This document shows positions 17,703-26,538 of a DNA stretch of 53,583 nt, piece after piece. A model generated the notes under the pieces. That model saw only the letters and a program-made list of their open reading frames with translations. It had not been told where the DNA came from and ran no database searches. Position 1 is the stretch's first letter. Every line of letters begins with the position of its first letter. Source of the DNA: Metabacillus niabensis (lineage in GTDB: Bacteria > Bacillota > Bacilli > Bacillales > Bacillaceae); assembly GCF_902829255.1 (NCBI RefSeq), contig NZ_CADEPK010000051.1:1-53583 (forward strand). Reading direction: 5' to 3'. A program made the translations under genes and the position numbers.

Positions 17703-18878
17703 CTATATTAATTCAAATACTCCCGCTGCTCCCATACCACCACCAATACACATTGTTACTATTCCAAATTGTTCTTGACGTCGTTTCATTTCATGAATAA
17801 GAGTTAAAGTCAATTTCGTACCAGAGCATCCTAATGGATGACCTAGTGCAATTGCCCCACCATTCACATTCACCTTTTCTTCATCTAAGCCGAGCTCCCG
17901 AATGACTTGAATCGCTTGGGAAGCAAATGCTTCATTTACCTCAAATAAACCGATATCAGAAAGCTCAAGCCCGGCATATTTTAACGCTAATGGCACAGCT
18001 GCAACTGGACCAATCCCCATTATTTCAGGTGGAACTCCAGCGACAGCAAATGAGCGAAACTTTGCAATCGGTGTGTATCCTTCTGCTTCTGCCTTTTCAC
18101 GTTCCATTAATAGAACGGCTGCAGCCCCATCACTTGTTTGTGATGAATTTCCAGCAGTAACCGTCCCCGTTGTAGAAAAAGCAGGACGAAGTGAAGCTAG
18201 GACATCCAAATTTGTATTTACCCTGACCCCCTCATCCTGCTGGAAAATTTTCCGATTCTCCTGAAGCTTATGATCAGGTCCAACTGTTTTTATTACAACT
18301 TCAACTGGTACAATTTCTTCGGCAAATTTCCCCTCTTTTATTGCATTTGACGCCCTTTGGTGGCTTCTTACTGAAAATGCATCCTGCTCTTCTCTCGTAA
18401 TTCCATACTTTTTCGCTACCTGTTCTGCTGTATGTCCCATCCCCATATAATATTCAGGTGCTTCTTCTGCTAGCTTTGCATTTGGTCTAACAATATGCCC
18501 CATCATCGGGACTAAGCTCATGGATTCAACACCACCAGCAATCGATGTATTTGCATGACCTAGTATGATTTTTTCTGCCGCAAATGCAATGCTTTGTAAG
18601 CCAGAGGAGCAGTAACGATTAATTGTAATCGCAGGCACTGTATAAGGAAGGCCTGCAAGTGCACCGATATTTCTAGCCATATTTAAGCCTTGCTCTGCCT
18701 CCGGTGTTGCGCAGCCAATAATTAAATCATCAATATTTCCCTCGTAATCACCTGCTCGCTTTAACGTTTCTTTTACAACAATTGCCCCTAAATCATCAGG
18801 ACGCATATTTGCTAATGTTCCCTTCTTCGCTTTCCCAACTGGTGTTCTTGCTCCAGCGACAATGACTGCTTCCTTCAT
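17703..18878 (-). CDS. fadA: 3-Ketoacyl-CoA thiolase FadA
   Basis: Thiolytic cleavage of 3-ketoacyl-CoA in beta-oxidation. The protein is 391 aa with all thiolase hallmarks: nucleophile Cys90 in INRYCSSGLQ, NEAFASQAIQ, His347 in GHPLGCSG and general base Cys377 in CIGGGMG near the C terminus. It lies between fadN and fadE with short gaps, so it is part of one operon, matching B. subtilis yusL-K-J. Confidence 0.94.
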   Translation of the reverse strand: MKEAVIVAGARTPVGKAKKGTLANMRPDDLGAIVVKETLKRAGDYEGNIDDLIIGCATPEAEQGLNMARNIGALAGLPYTVPAITINRYCSSGLQSIAFAAEKIILGHANTSIAGGVESMSLVPMMGHIVRPNAKLAEEAPEYYMGMGHTAEQVAKKYGITREEQDAFSVRSHQRASNAIKEGKFAEEIVPVEVVIKTVGPDHKLQENRKIFQQDEGVRVNTNLDVLASLRPAFSTTGTVTAGNSSQTSDGAAAVLLMEREKAEAEGYTPIAKFRSFAVAGVPPEIMGIGPVAAVPLALKYAGLELSDIGLFEVNEAFASQAIQVIRELGLDEEKVNVNGGAIALGHPLGCSGTKLTLTLIHEMKRRQEQFGIVTMCIGGGMGAAGVFELI

Positions 18879-18942
18879 AACTCCAACCTCCCCTTTGTTT
18901 CCGATCGTTACAAAACATTTGCTGAAATTAATTTATCGTTCA

Positions 18943-21327
18943 TTAATTTCTGAGCGGTTTCCCTTTTAAAAGCATATGCTGCATACGCTGCTGGGATTTC
19001 GCCTCAGCTACTAAACTTAAAAACGCTTCTCTCTCTAAATCTAATAAATATTGTTCATCAACCTCTGTTCCAAACGGGACTCTTCCTCCAGCTATAACAA
19101 AGGCTAGTTTTTTGGCAATCTTTAAGTCATGGTCTGAAATAAATCCAGATAAATGCATCGACTGTGCACCAAGGAGCATTGTCGCATACCCCGTTTCACC
19201 TACAACAGGTATTTTTTTACGAATTGGCGGTAGATAGCCATTATCATGGAGCTCAATGACTCGTTGCTTTGCATCATATAATAGATGATCACCATTTATG
19301 CTAATGTTGTCGTGTTGATTTAGAAAAGAGTTTTTCCTTGCTTCTGCAGCAGAGGTGGATACCTTTGCCATCGCAATTATCTCAAATACTTTATTTGCGA
19401 CCGACTGTAAATCAAAGTCTACATTTTGTGGCATACTGCTTAGATGTTTAATGTAGAGTTCTTTATTTCCGCCTCCACCTGGAATTACCCCGACTCCAAC
19501 CTCGACTAAGCCCATATAAGTCTCACTAGATGCTTGGATGCTGCTTGATGGTAAGCATATTTCAGCTCCACCACCTAAAGTCATCCCAAATGGGGCAGCA
19601 ACAACAGGCTTTTGACTATATTTCAGTTTCATCATGGCCTGTTGAAATTGTCTAATAACTAGATCAATTTCAAAATAATTATCATCCTGTGCTTCCATTA
19701 AAATCATTCCAAGGTTTGCACCAACACAAAAGTTTTTCCCTTGATTCCCAATTACAAGACCTTTATAATTTTTTTCAACTTCATCAATCGCATAATTAAT
19801 CATTTGAATAATATCAAAGCCAATCGCATTGCTTTTCGAATGAAACTCTAATAGTGCCACATTATCCCCTAGGTCAATTAAGCTTGCACCACTGTTTTTC
19901 TTAATGACACCATTTACTTCTTTATATGTTTTTAAGTTAATAGTCTTTGGATTTTCGATAATTTGACGATATTCACCATTTTTATAGTAAAATAGCACTC
20001 CATTCTCATTTCGATAAAAGCTCTCATTTCCTTTTGCGACCATTTCTAACACCCAATCTGGTGCTATGAAACCTTGGTTTTCTATTTCCTTTAGCACCTT
20101 TGAAACTCCGACTGCATCCCAAAGCTCAAATGGCCCTTGTTCCCAACCGAATCCCCATTTCATTGCACGATCAATCGCAACAATGTCGTCAGCAATTTCA
20201 CCGAGCATTTCCGCAGAGTATACAAGCGTTGGAATGATGATGCTTTTTAATAAAGATCCAGCCCGATCCTCTGAGGAGAAAAGCGCTTTCAACTTATTAG
20301 AGGCTCCCTTAGCTTGTTTCGCAAGTTCAATTGATTGTGCCTGTAATGTTTTTCTTTGCTCATATTCAAGTGTTGCAGGGTTTAATTCGAGAATTTCTTT
20401 TCCCTCTTTTTTGTAAAAGCCTTGCCCACTTTTGCTTCCAAGCCAATTGTTATCAAGCATCTTTGACATAAATGCAGGAATTTCAAAAACTTCCTTCTCC
20501 TTTCCCTCAACTTGCTCATACACATTGTTTGCCACATGTGCAAAGGTATCTAAGCCCACTACATCTAGAGTACGAAATGTTGCACTTTTCGGCCTTCCAA
20601 TTAAAGGTCCTGTTACTGAGTCAATTTCCCCAACGCTGTAGCCGCTTTTAAGCATTTCTTTTACCGTAATAAGCAAGCCATATGTGCCGATGCGATTGGC
20701 AATAAAATTCGGTGTATCCTTTGCCTCAACGACTCCTTTTCCGAGAATATCCTCACCAAATTTCTTCATAAAGGATAAAACTTCTTCAGCTGTATCCTTT
20801 GTTGGAATGACTTCCAATAGCTTTAAATATCGAGGAGGATTGAAGAAATGAGTTCCTAAAAAATGCTGCCTGAAGTCTTCTGATCTTCCTTCAGCCATTG
20901 CTTCGACTGAAATACCTGACGTATTTGAACTAATGATGCTTCCTTGTTTTCGGTATTTATCTATTTCAGTAAACACTTTTTTCTTTACATCAAGGTTTTC
21001 AACAACAACTTCAATAACCCAATCAACTTCTGAAATATTTGGTAAATCATCTTCGAGGTTACCAGCCTCAATTAATTTGCTATTTTCTTGTATTGTCAGT
21101 GGGGCTGGTTTTTGCTTTGTTAATGATTGAATGGCAGAGGTAGCAATTCGATTTCGAACGACTTTGTCAGATAATGATAGACCATTCTTCTTTTCATCAT
21201 CATTCAATTCATGAGGTACAATATCTAGAAGTAAAACAGGGATGCCGATATTTGCTAAATGTGCTGCAATTCCCGATCCCATTATTCCAGAACCAATAAC
21301 AGCAGCTTTTTTAATGCGTTTGATCAT
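18943..21327 (-). CDS. fadN: FadN: 3-hydroxyacyl-CoA dehydrogenase / enoyl-CoA hydratase
   Basis: Bifunctional beta-oxidation enzyme. Residues 1-190 form the NAD-binding domain (AVIGSGIMGSGIAAHLA), followed by two C-terminal 3HCDH domains (DTPNFIANRIGTYG; GWEQGPFELWD). From about residue 480 comes a crotonase domain (NFCVGANLGMI, GGGAEICLPS), an order typical of FadN/YusL and the reverse of E. coli FadB. I start at the ATG at 21327 (794 aa) with AAAGGGGG upstream; the frame stays open to 21384 but would run through the FadR operator. First gene of fadN-A-E. Confidence 0.93.
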   Translation of the reverse strand: MIKRIKKAAVIGSGIMGSGIAAHLANIGIPVLLLDIVPHELNDDEKKNGLSLSDKVVRNRIATSAIQSLTKQKPAPLTIQENSKLIEAGNLEDDLPNISEVDWVIEVVVENLDVKKKVFTEIDKYRKQGSIISSNTSGISVEAMAEGRSEDFRQHFLGTHFFNPPRYLKLLEVIPTKDTAEEVLSFMKKFGEDILGKGVVEAKDTPNFIANRIGTYGLLITVKEMLKSGYSVGEIDSVTGPLIGRPKSATFRTLDVVGLDTFAHVANNVYEQVEGKEKEVFEIPAFMSKMLDNNWLGSKSGQGFYKKEGKEILELNPATLEYEQRKTLQAQSIELAKQAKGASNKLKALFSSEDRAGSLLKSIIIPTLVYSAEMLGEIADDIVAIDRAMKWGFGWEQGPFELWDAVGVSKVLKEIENQGFIAPDWVLEMVAKGNESFYRNENGVLFYYKNGEYRQIIENPKTINLKTYKEVNGVIKKNSGASLIDLGDNVALLEFHSKSNAIGFDIIQMINYAIDEVEKNYKGLVIGNQGKNFCVGANLGMILMEAQDDNYFEIDLVIRQFQQAMMKLKYSQKPVVAAPFGMTLGGGAEICLPSSSIQASSETYMGLVEVGVGVIPGGGGNKELYIKHLSSMPQNVDFDLQSVANKVFEIIAMAKVSTSAAEARKNSFLNQHDNISINGDHLLYDAKQRVIELHDNGYLPPIRKKIPVVGETGYATMLLGAQSMHLSGFISDHDLKIAKKLAFVIAGGRVPFGTEVDEQYLLDLEREAFLSLVAEAKSQQRMQHMLLKGKPLRN

Positions 21328-21341
21328 GCTTATTCCCCCTT

Positions 21342-21359
21342 TGAATGAATACTCATTCA
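21342..21359 (-). promoter_or_regulatory. FadR operator upstream of fadN
   Basis: TGAATGAATACTCATTCA is a palindrome with 7-bp arms (TGAATGA/TCATTCA) and fits the B. subtilis FadR consensus TGAATGA-MTAN-TCATTCA as I recall it. It lies 15 nt upstream of the fadN start. Long-chain acyl-CoA would release the repressor. The core promoter around it is not clear enough to mark. Confidence 0.9.
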
Positions 21360-21509
21360 TTTTCCTGATATAAAAAAATGACACCTTTATTTGAGTATCT
21401 TACTATTAATATAAAAGATTTCCATTATTTCTTCAATACATTTCCTCCTAATTTTCAAATAATTACAGCTTACGTTGGTAACGATATGTATTTAGGAGGT
21501 GATGAACTC

Positions 21510-21659
21510 ATGGCTCGACTTAAAAAGAATCCTTCTAAGGCTGGAGTAAGTGCAGCAAGTGTAAAAGGTAATGCAGGTCCTACAGTAGAACGTGCTGGCG
21601 GTGGCAAGCGAACAAGCCAAAATCAACAATACAAACAACATAATATGGGTGACGAATAA
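21510..21659 (+). CDS. yuzL: YuzL-family small protein
   Basis: A 49-aa basic, Gly/Ser-rich protein with the conserved segments KNPSKAGVSAASVKG and SQNQQYKQHN, recognised from the YuzL family of bacilli. The ATG at 21510 has a strong AGGAGGTGA 7 nt upstream; an open frame reaching back to 21378 is not used. Divergent from fadN. Function unknown. Its composition resembles small spore proteins, but that is only an impression. Confidence 0.75.
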   Translation: MARLKKNPSKAGVSAASVKGNAGPTVERAGGGKRTSQNQQYKQHNMGDE

Positions 21660-21674
21660 TAAGAGAAGAGTAAG

Positions 21675-21743
21675 CGCCTTTTTCAGCGGAGGTCAAAAAA
21701 GGCGAATCAGAATTGAAGGTGTTTTTTACCTTTAATTCTGATT
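21675..21743. terminator. Two tandem hairpins between yuzL and the proline dehydrogenase gene
   Basis: CGCCTTTTT (21675-21683) pairs with AAAAAAGGCG (21695-21704). Next, AATCAGAATT-GAAGGT (21705-21720) pairs with ACCTTT-AATTCTGATT (21728-21743). The second is a long stem with a T-rich loop. They can stop transcription from both convergent genes. Confidence 0.65.
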
Positions 21744-21830
21744 TGTCTTGTGACCTCGAGGAGCCAGATAAAAACTAGCTCCTTCAGCATAAATTTTACC
21801 CTTTCCTATCTCCATTATAAAAGCTAAGCA

Positions 21831-22748
21831 TTATTTTCTAAACATCCCCTTTAGGACAAAGGCAACATTTGCTGGTCGTTCCGCTAATCTTCTCATAAAA
21901 TATCCATACCAATCTGTCCCGTACGGAACATAGACACGCATTTTGTACCCTTCTTTGACAATTTCAAGCTGTTTTTCAGGTCGTATACCATATAGCATTT
22001 GAAATTCGAATTGCTCAAGTGGAATGCGATGAGTCTTCACTAATGTTTTCGTATATTGAATAATCGCGTCATCATGTGTCGCAACAGCTGTAAAGTTTCC
22101 ATTTAGTAAATGCATTTTGATGATCTGCATGTAATTTTTATCAACAGTCTTTTTTTCTGGAAAAGCGACCTTATGGGATTCCTTATATGCACCCTTCACT
22201 AAGCGTAGACTCGCATTATACTCATTCAGCTCCTCGATATCTTTCACTGTTCTGTATAAATAAGCTTGAAGAACCGTCCCAATATTTGTATATTCTCTTC
22301 TTAATGTTTTGAAAATCTCTAATGTCTTTTCACAGCGTGAGTAATCTTCCATATCTATTGTTACAAAAATTTGATGACGTTTTGCTGCGGTTAAAATTCT
22401 CCTCATATTTTGCAGGACAACTTCTTCCGAAATATCCAACCCCATCGAAGTTAATTTTAAAGAAACCTGTGATTGTAATCGATGGTTTCCGATCGCTTCA
22501 ATCGCTTTAATACAGTTATCGGCCATTTCATTTGCCTCTTGAACATCTTCAATAAACTCCCCTAAGTAATCGAGCGTAACATCTAAACCTTTACTATTTA
22601 ACTCCTTGATAACGTTAATTGCATGGTCAATCGTATCACCTGCTACAAATCGCGATGCCCCAAATCTTAATCCGTATCTCTTTGCTAATTTGGTCATCAT
22701 TTTATTTCTAGATAAAAACATGAAAGAGTTTCGAAGTATTTTTTCCAA
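21831..22748 (-). CDS. fadM: Proline dehydrogenase (PutB/FadM type)
   Basis: FAD-dependent oxidation of L-proline to delta-1-pyrroline-5-carboxylate. A 305-aa TIM barrel with LDYLGEFIEDV, SLKLTSMGLDIS, RLVKGAYKE and ATHDD, ending in YMRRLAERPANVAFVLKG, all PRODH signatures. The start is a TTG at 22748 preceded by GGAGGG. It sits next to the fad genes as yusM (fadM) does in B. subtilis, where it belongs to the FadR regulon; I found no FadR palindrome directly upstream here. Another proline dehydrogenase may exist elsewhere. Confidence 0.88.
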   Translation of the reverse strand: MEKILRNSFMFLSRNKMMTKLAKRYGLRFGASRFVAGDTIDHAINVIKELNSKGLDVTLDYLGEFIEDVQEANEMADNCIKAIEAIGNHRLQSQVSLKLTSMGLDISEEVVLQNMRRILTAAKRHQIFVTIDMEDYSRCEKTLEIFKTLRREYTNIGTVLQAYLYRTVKDIEELNEYNASLRLVKGAYKESHKVAFPEKKTVDKNYMQIIKMHLLNGNFTAVATHDDAIIQYTKTLVKTHRIPLEQFEFQMLYGIRPEKQLEIVKEGYKMRVYVPYGTDWYGYFMRRLAERPANVAFVLKGMFRK

Positions 22749-23031
22749 TAAAAACCCTCCTCATGCATAAGATAGTAATGACATAAAGGTATTCCCTTCC
22801 TTTTGACACAAGTGCTTGTGAAGCTAAGGACAAGCCTACCTTTTCATATGAGATACATTCCATTTCAACTTACTCAAGTTTATTCGAATAGGATGGCTGA
22901 TATGTCCTTAAGCTATATTACTTACCTGTTCGTTTTTTCAACGAAGCATTTAACAAAAAATAGAAACGGAATGAATGAAATAACTATTAAGTGGGAAAAT
23001 AAGGTTACTTATTATGAGGAGGGTTAAGTTT

Positions 23032-23298
23032 ATGCAAGAACAAAATATTGAGCAGCAAGGTACGATGCAACAGCCACCAAGCATTGTGTCAACAAAGGAT
23101 CAAATGTATTTAACAGATATGCTTTCTTGGAACCTGTTAGCAATGAAAAAGGCACATTTTTTTGCTGGCCAATGCCAAAATCAAGAGATTAAAAATCAAT
23201 TGGAACAGGTCGGGCAAATGCACAACAGACACTATCAAAAAATTTTAAATCATTTACAAATGCATCAGCAATCATCCGCTGGAACACAGCTTCAATAG
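23032..23298 (+). CDS. CotF-like spore coat protein (YusN type)
   Basis: An 88-aa, Gln-rich protein: a disordered N-terminal 25 residues, then a helical region (KDQMYLTDMLSWNLLAMKKA, HNRHYQKILNHL) typical of the coat protein F family. The ATG at 23032 follows GAGGAGGG by 8 nt; an ATG at 23014 overlaps that ribosome site and is not used. It is followed 10 bp later by a second CotF-type gene. The position after fadM matches B. subtilis yusN. Likely expressed in the mother cell during sporulation. Confidence 0.8.
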   Translation: MQEQNIEQQGTMQQPPSIVSTKDQMYLTDMLSWNLLAMKKAHFFAGQCQNQEIKNQLEQVGQMHNRHYQKILNHLQMHQQSSAGTQLQ

Positions 23299-23308
23299 GA
23301 GTGAAAAA

Positions 23309-23650
23309 ATGATGAATAATAACCAAAAAATTACGAACCCTGAAACACAAGTACAAAAAGGTCCACAAATGAATGACCGTGATTTTATTAATGATTTATT
23401 AGCAACAGAAAAATATTTAACAGCATCCTATTCAACAGCATTAAATGAAGCAAGCCATGAGGACCTTTATCAAGATATATTAGCAATTTTCAATGAAACC
23501 CAACAGTCTCAACGTGATATGTATAACCTCATGTTTAAAAATGGCTGGTACTCACTTGAAGCTGCAGACGGACAAAAGTTACAACAATCACATCAGCAAT
23601 TTACAAATTATATCAATGAGCAGTCTCCATATGGAAATATGACTCAATGA
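23309..23650 (+). CDS. CotF-family spore coat protein
   Basis: A 113-aa helical protein with MNDRDFINDLLATEKYLTAS and SQRDMYNLMFKNGWYSLEAA, the core words of the coat F family. The ATG follows AGGAGTG. It pairs with the preceding smaller coat-like gene in one transcript and ends before a strong terminator. It is probably a structural coat component; no enzymatic residues are seen. Confidence 0.85.
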   Translation: MMNNNQKITNPETQVQKGPQMNDRDFINDLLATEKYLTASYSTALNEASHEDLYQDILAIFNETQQSQRDMYNLMFKNGWYSLEAADGQKLQQSHQQFTNYINEQSPYGNMTQ

Positions 23651-23715
23651 TGTCCGTATAGTAAAAACCAATTCAGCTCTGACATGGTGTGATAAATACT
23701 AAAGCATTCTAAATC

Positions 23716-23753
23716 AAAAAAATCAGCTTTCATAAGGGAAGCTGATTTTTTTA
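23716..23753. terminator. Bidirectional terminator
   Basis: AATCAGCTT (23721-23729) pairs with AAGCTGATT (23739-23747), flanked by AAAAAA on the left and TTTTTTT on the right. It serves the coat genes on plus and the yusU unit on minus; it overlaps the yusU stop codon. Confidence 0.88.
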
Positions 23754-24005
23754 ATCTTTATTTTTATTTGCCCGATGCTGTTCATTTAGTTGTTTAATTT
23801 CACTAATTAAAGCCTTCATTTCATCTTTTGCATCCGGGTATGTTGCATTCCAGTGCTTTGCTAATGGGGGCATTGATTTTGCAATATGTGTATATAACGC
23901 CCAGACCTTTACTTTTTCGATTAACTCCTCAGATGCATCTCCTAAAAGGAGCTCCGTATATTTTTCGCATAATCCATCAAATTGCTTGCGAAATTCACTT
24001 TCCAT
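23751..24005 (-). CDS. YusU-like protein (DUF2573)
   Basis: An 84-aa soluble, mostly helical protein without membrane segments (FDGLCEKYTELLLGDAS, KVWALYTHIAKSMPPLAKHW). It resembles YusU of B. subtilis, which also lies beside the siderophore ATPase gene yusV. It follows the reductase gene by 18 bp and so is likely in the Fur-controlled transcript. Function unknown. Confidence 0.7.
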   Translation of the reverse strand: MESEFRKQFDGLCEKYTELLLGDASEELIEKVKVWALYTHIAKSMPPLAKHWNATYPDAKDEMKALISEIKQLNEQHRANKNKD

Positions 24006-24023
24006 TTTACAGCCCCCTAGTAC

Positions 24024-24770
24024 TTATTTTTTGCATTCAATTGGGCATGTTGAGCAACGATCACGACTGCTAGATGTTAAATAAAATAAACAACACGTTT
24101 TCCGCATTCGAATATTGTCTTGCTTCGGAAGATAAAATTGTGTTATTGGGTTTCTTGATTTCGTTGCAAAAAGTTCTGGTACTGCCTCATGAATGATGAA
24201 TTGAAAATCATCTTCAATTTTCGCTTTCATCTCATCCGATAAGGAGGCATCCTCTAATAATGTTTCATACATCCAAAAAATATAAGTAGCTGTATTCTCC
24301 CATAAAATCGCCTTTGAGACCTTCAACTGCTTCGAAATGGAGGTAATCACTCTTGAAAAGTTTTCAGTAAATAGCAATTTCACAACATCGCTCCGCCACT
24401 TATCACGATAACCAGCATCAGGTGTCGTGACATTAAGGTTGTAAAAATAAAAGCTTGGTAACCAGAACGGTCCTGAATCTTCTGTTTGAATAGATATATT
24501 CTCAAGCGAACTATCCAATCCTTTATCAAAAACACTCATAGAATGAAGGACAAGGGCAGCTAAGAAGGCATAGCTTTTTACAATCATCGATCCTATAACC
24601 GACTGCTTATCTGTATTTAGCTTTGCCTGCAAATAATTATCTATCAGTATTTGTAGACGAGCTGAATTTATAAGCTCAAGACCTGTTAATGTTAAATGAT
24701 TTTCGCTTTTCTTTGCACTAAAACGAAATTTCATTAATGCTTCAATTTCATTATGTGTCAATTTAGCCAT
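24024..24770 (-). CDS. Siderophore-iron reductase-like protein with C-terminal [2Fe-2S] motif
   Basis: A 248-aa protein ending in Cys226, Cys227, Cys239 and Cys242 (CC...CSTC). This is close to the C-terminal CC-x10-C-x2-C iron-sulfur motif of FhuF-type ferric-siderophore reductases, though here 11 residues separate the two pairs. The rest is helical and cytosolic. It overlaps the ABC ATPase gene by 8 bp and shares its Fur-boxed promoter, so release of iron from an imported siderophore by reduction is the likely role. The family assignment rests on the cysteine motif and context. Confidence 0.72.
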   Translation of the reverse strand: MAKLTHNEIEALMKFRFSAKKSENHLTLTGLELINSARLQILIDNYLQAKLNTDKQSVIGSMIVKSYAFLAALVLHSMSVFDKGLDSSLENISIQTEDSGPFWLPSFYFYNLNVTTPDAGYRDKWRSDVVKLLFTENFSRVITSISKQLKVSKAILWENTATYIFWMYETLLEDASLSDEMKAKIEDDFQFIIHEAVPELFATKSRNPITQFYLPKQDNIRMRKTCCLFYLTSSSRDRCSTCPIECKK

Positions 24771-25581
24771 TTAAAACTCCTACTTTATTCAATATTCGTC
24801 TACCTTTTCCATGCGGAATACAAAGTGGTGTTCCAAACAACGGATCATCTGTAATTGTACAGTCCATATTAAAAACATCTTGGACAAGCTTCGTACTCAT
24901 AATTTCTTCAGGTCTTCCTTGAGCATATACCTTTTGCTCCTTAAGGGCAACAAGGTTATGTGCGTAACGACAGGCAAGATTTAAATCATGTAAGACCATT
25001 ACAATTGTCCGTTTTTCCCGTTCATTTAATTCAAATAATAAATCCAATATTTCAATTTGATGTGTCATATCTAAATAAGTTGTCGGTTCATCGAGTAAAA
25101 TGATTTCTGTTTTTTGTGCAAGCGTCATCGCAATCCAGGCACGTTGCCTTTGTCCTCCTGAAAGGGCATCGACTGGTCGAGCAGCAAGCTCGGACATCCC
25201 TGTTGCTTCAAGAGCATTTGCAACAGCAGCCTCATCTTCTACTGACCATTGCTTTAACCAGCTTTGGTGTGGATATCTTCCCTGCTTGACTAATTGGTGT
25301 ACTGTTAACCCTTCAGGAGCTACTGGGCCTTGGGGCAATATTGCTAATCTTTTTGCTACTTCCTTTGTCGGAAATGCCGCAATTTCATGTCCATCAAGAA
25401 TAATCGCCCCTTGCTTTGGTTTTAACAGCCTTGCTAAGGAACGCAGCAACGTTGATTTTCCACAGCCATTGCTTCCAATGAATACTGTAATTTCCCCTTT
25501 AGGAATTTCGATATTTAATTCGTCAATTATTGTCGTATCGCCATAAGACAAGGTGAGATGATTTGTTTCAAATGCATACAT
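24763..25581 (-). CDS. yusV: Iron-siderophore ABC transporter ATP-binding protein (FecE/YusV type)
   Basis: ATPase subunit for ferric-siderophore uptake, 272 aa. Walker [10 protein letters not shown] at 36-44, Q-loop at LPQGP, signature ALSGGQRQR, Walker [14 protein letters not shown], and the switch histidine in MVLHDLN. In B. subtilis YusV is shared by several permeases encoded elsewhere, and likewise no permease or binding-protein gene is adjacent here. A Fur-box palindrome lies about 70 bp upstream. First gene of the three-gene iron unit. Confidence 0.88.
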   Translation of the reverse strand: MYAFETNHLTLSYGDTTIIDELNIEIPKGEITVFIGSNGCGKSTLLRSLARLLKPKQGAIILDGHEIAAFPTKEVAKRLAILPQGPVAPEGLTVHQLVKQGRYPHQSWLKQWSVEDEAAVANALEATGMSELAARPVDALSGGQRQRAWIAMTLAQKTEIILLDEPTTYLDMTHQIEILDLLFELNEREKRTIVMVLHDLNLACRYAHNLVALKEQKVYAQGRPEEIMSTKLVQDVFNMDCTITDDPLFGTPLCIPHGKGRRILNKVGVLNG

Positions 25582-25651
25582 ATATTTATCGCTCCTACCA
25601 CGAAATTTACCGATATTAGTTGTGCCTTTATTTTATCAAAATACAGTGACT

Positions 25652-25668
25652 TTGAAAATCATTTTCAA
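25652..25668 (-). promoter_or_regulatory. Fur box
   Basis: TTGAAAAT-C-ATTTTCAA is a perfect 8-1-8 palindrome and matches the core 7-1-7 Fur box (TGATAAT-N-ATTATCA) at 13 of 15 positions. It sits in the divergent gap between the ATPase gene and the ZIP gene, 71 bp from the former; control of the iron unit is the simplest reading. Confidence 0.85.
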
Positions 25669-25772
25669 TTACACTTTTACACCTATCGAATTTCCATTTT
25701 ATTCCTCACTCGTGAAATTCCTGTTTATTCTGACTTAATTGGGGAAAATACAGGTTGGAAGGTGGTGATATA

Positions 25773-26498
25773 ATGCTTCAGGCAGCATTTTGGGGAGCTT
25801 TTGCAGGTTCCTCTATTTTACTAGGTGCTATCTTGGGAATGTTCAAGCAATTATCAAAGTTAACGACTGGTCTCATCATGTCCTTCGGTACGGGAGTTTT
25901 AATTGGGGCAGCTTCATTTGAGCTATTAATCGAATCAGTGAGTAAAGGTGGGTTATTACCAACAACAATTGGATTCCTTTCAGGGTCAATTATTTTTACT
26001 GTTTCAGAACTAATCATCTCCCACCGTGGTGGTCATGAAAGAAAGCGATCAAATAAACGAAAGGGGAAAAGCTCTGGACTAGCTATCCTTATTGGTACGA
26101 TTATTGATGCTATACCTGAATCAGTCATTATTGGGGTTAGTCTGCTTGAACACGGAACAGTTAGCTATTTAATGGTGATTGCCGTATTTATTAGTAATTT
26201 TCCTGAAGGACTATCAAGTACAATTGGCTTAAAGCGGGATGGGTATCAAAATAAAACCCTTCTTATGATGTGGAGTATCATTGTTTTACTCGCTTCGATT
26301 AGTTCATTATTAGGCTATTTATTTTTAAACAATGCGTCTCCTAACGTCACCGCATTCATCTCTTCATTTGCAGCTGGAGGTATTATCGCAATGATTATTA
26401 CAACGATGGTTCCTGAGGCATTTGAAGATGGCGGACCAATTGTAGGGTTTATTTCCTCTCTTGGTTTAGTATGCTCACTCATTTTATCTCATATATAA
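25773..26498 (+). CDS. ZIP-family metal transporter
   Basis: A 241-aa membrane protein with about eight hydrophobic helices. GTIIDAIPESVIIGVS and SNFPEGLSSTIG are the paired metal-binding helix motifs of ZIP (ZupT-like) transporters. A charged cytosolic loop (HRGGHERKRSNKRKGK) lies between helices 3 and 4, where ZIP proteins often have a His-rich loop. The ATG at 25773 follows GGAAGGTGGTGAT; a TTG frame to 25755 is not needed. The substrate (Zn, Fe or Mn) cannot be told from sequence. The shared intergenic Fur box would be compatible with iron control but is closer to the other gene. Confidence 0.82.
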   Translation: MLQAAFWGAFAGSSILLGAILGMFKQLSKLTTGLIMSFGTGVLIGAASFELLIESVSKGGLLPTTIGFLSGSIIFTVSELIISHRGGHERKRSNKRKGKSSGLAILIGTIIDAIPESVIIGVSLLEHGTVSYLMVIAVFISNFPEGLSSTIGLKRDGYQNKTLLMMWSIIVLLASISSLLGYLFLNNASPNVTAFISSFAAGGIIAMIITTMVPEAFEDGGPIVGFISSLGLVCSLILSHI

Positions 26499-26504
26499 CA
26501 AAAG

Positions 26505-26534
26505 AGGGTCAGTCCCCTAAAGGTGTCAGACCCT
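26505..26534. terminator. GGGTC-type stem after the ZIP gene (dispersed element copy 1)
   Basis: AGGGTC (26505-26510) pairs with GACCCT (26529-26534), with an inner CCT/AGG pair. It sits between convergent genes, 6 bp after the ZIP stop and just before the RCK gene's stop. One of five related stems in this window. Confidence 0.55.
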
Positions 26535-26538
26535 AATG

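Noticed and set aside
22803-23027. Plus-strand 74-codon frame before the coat genes
   Set aside because: No ribosome site at its start, odd composition, and its end overlaps the well-supported coat gene start.
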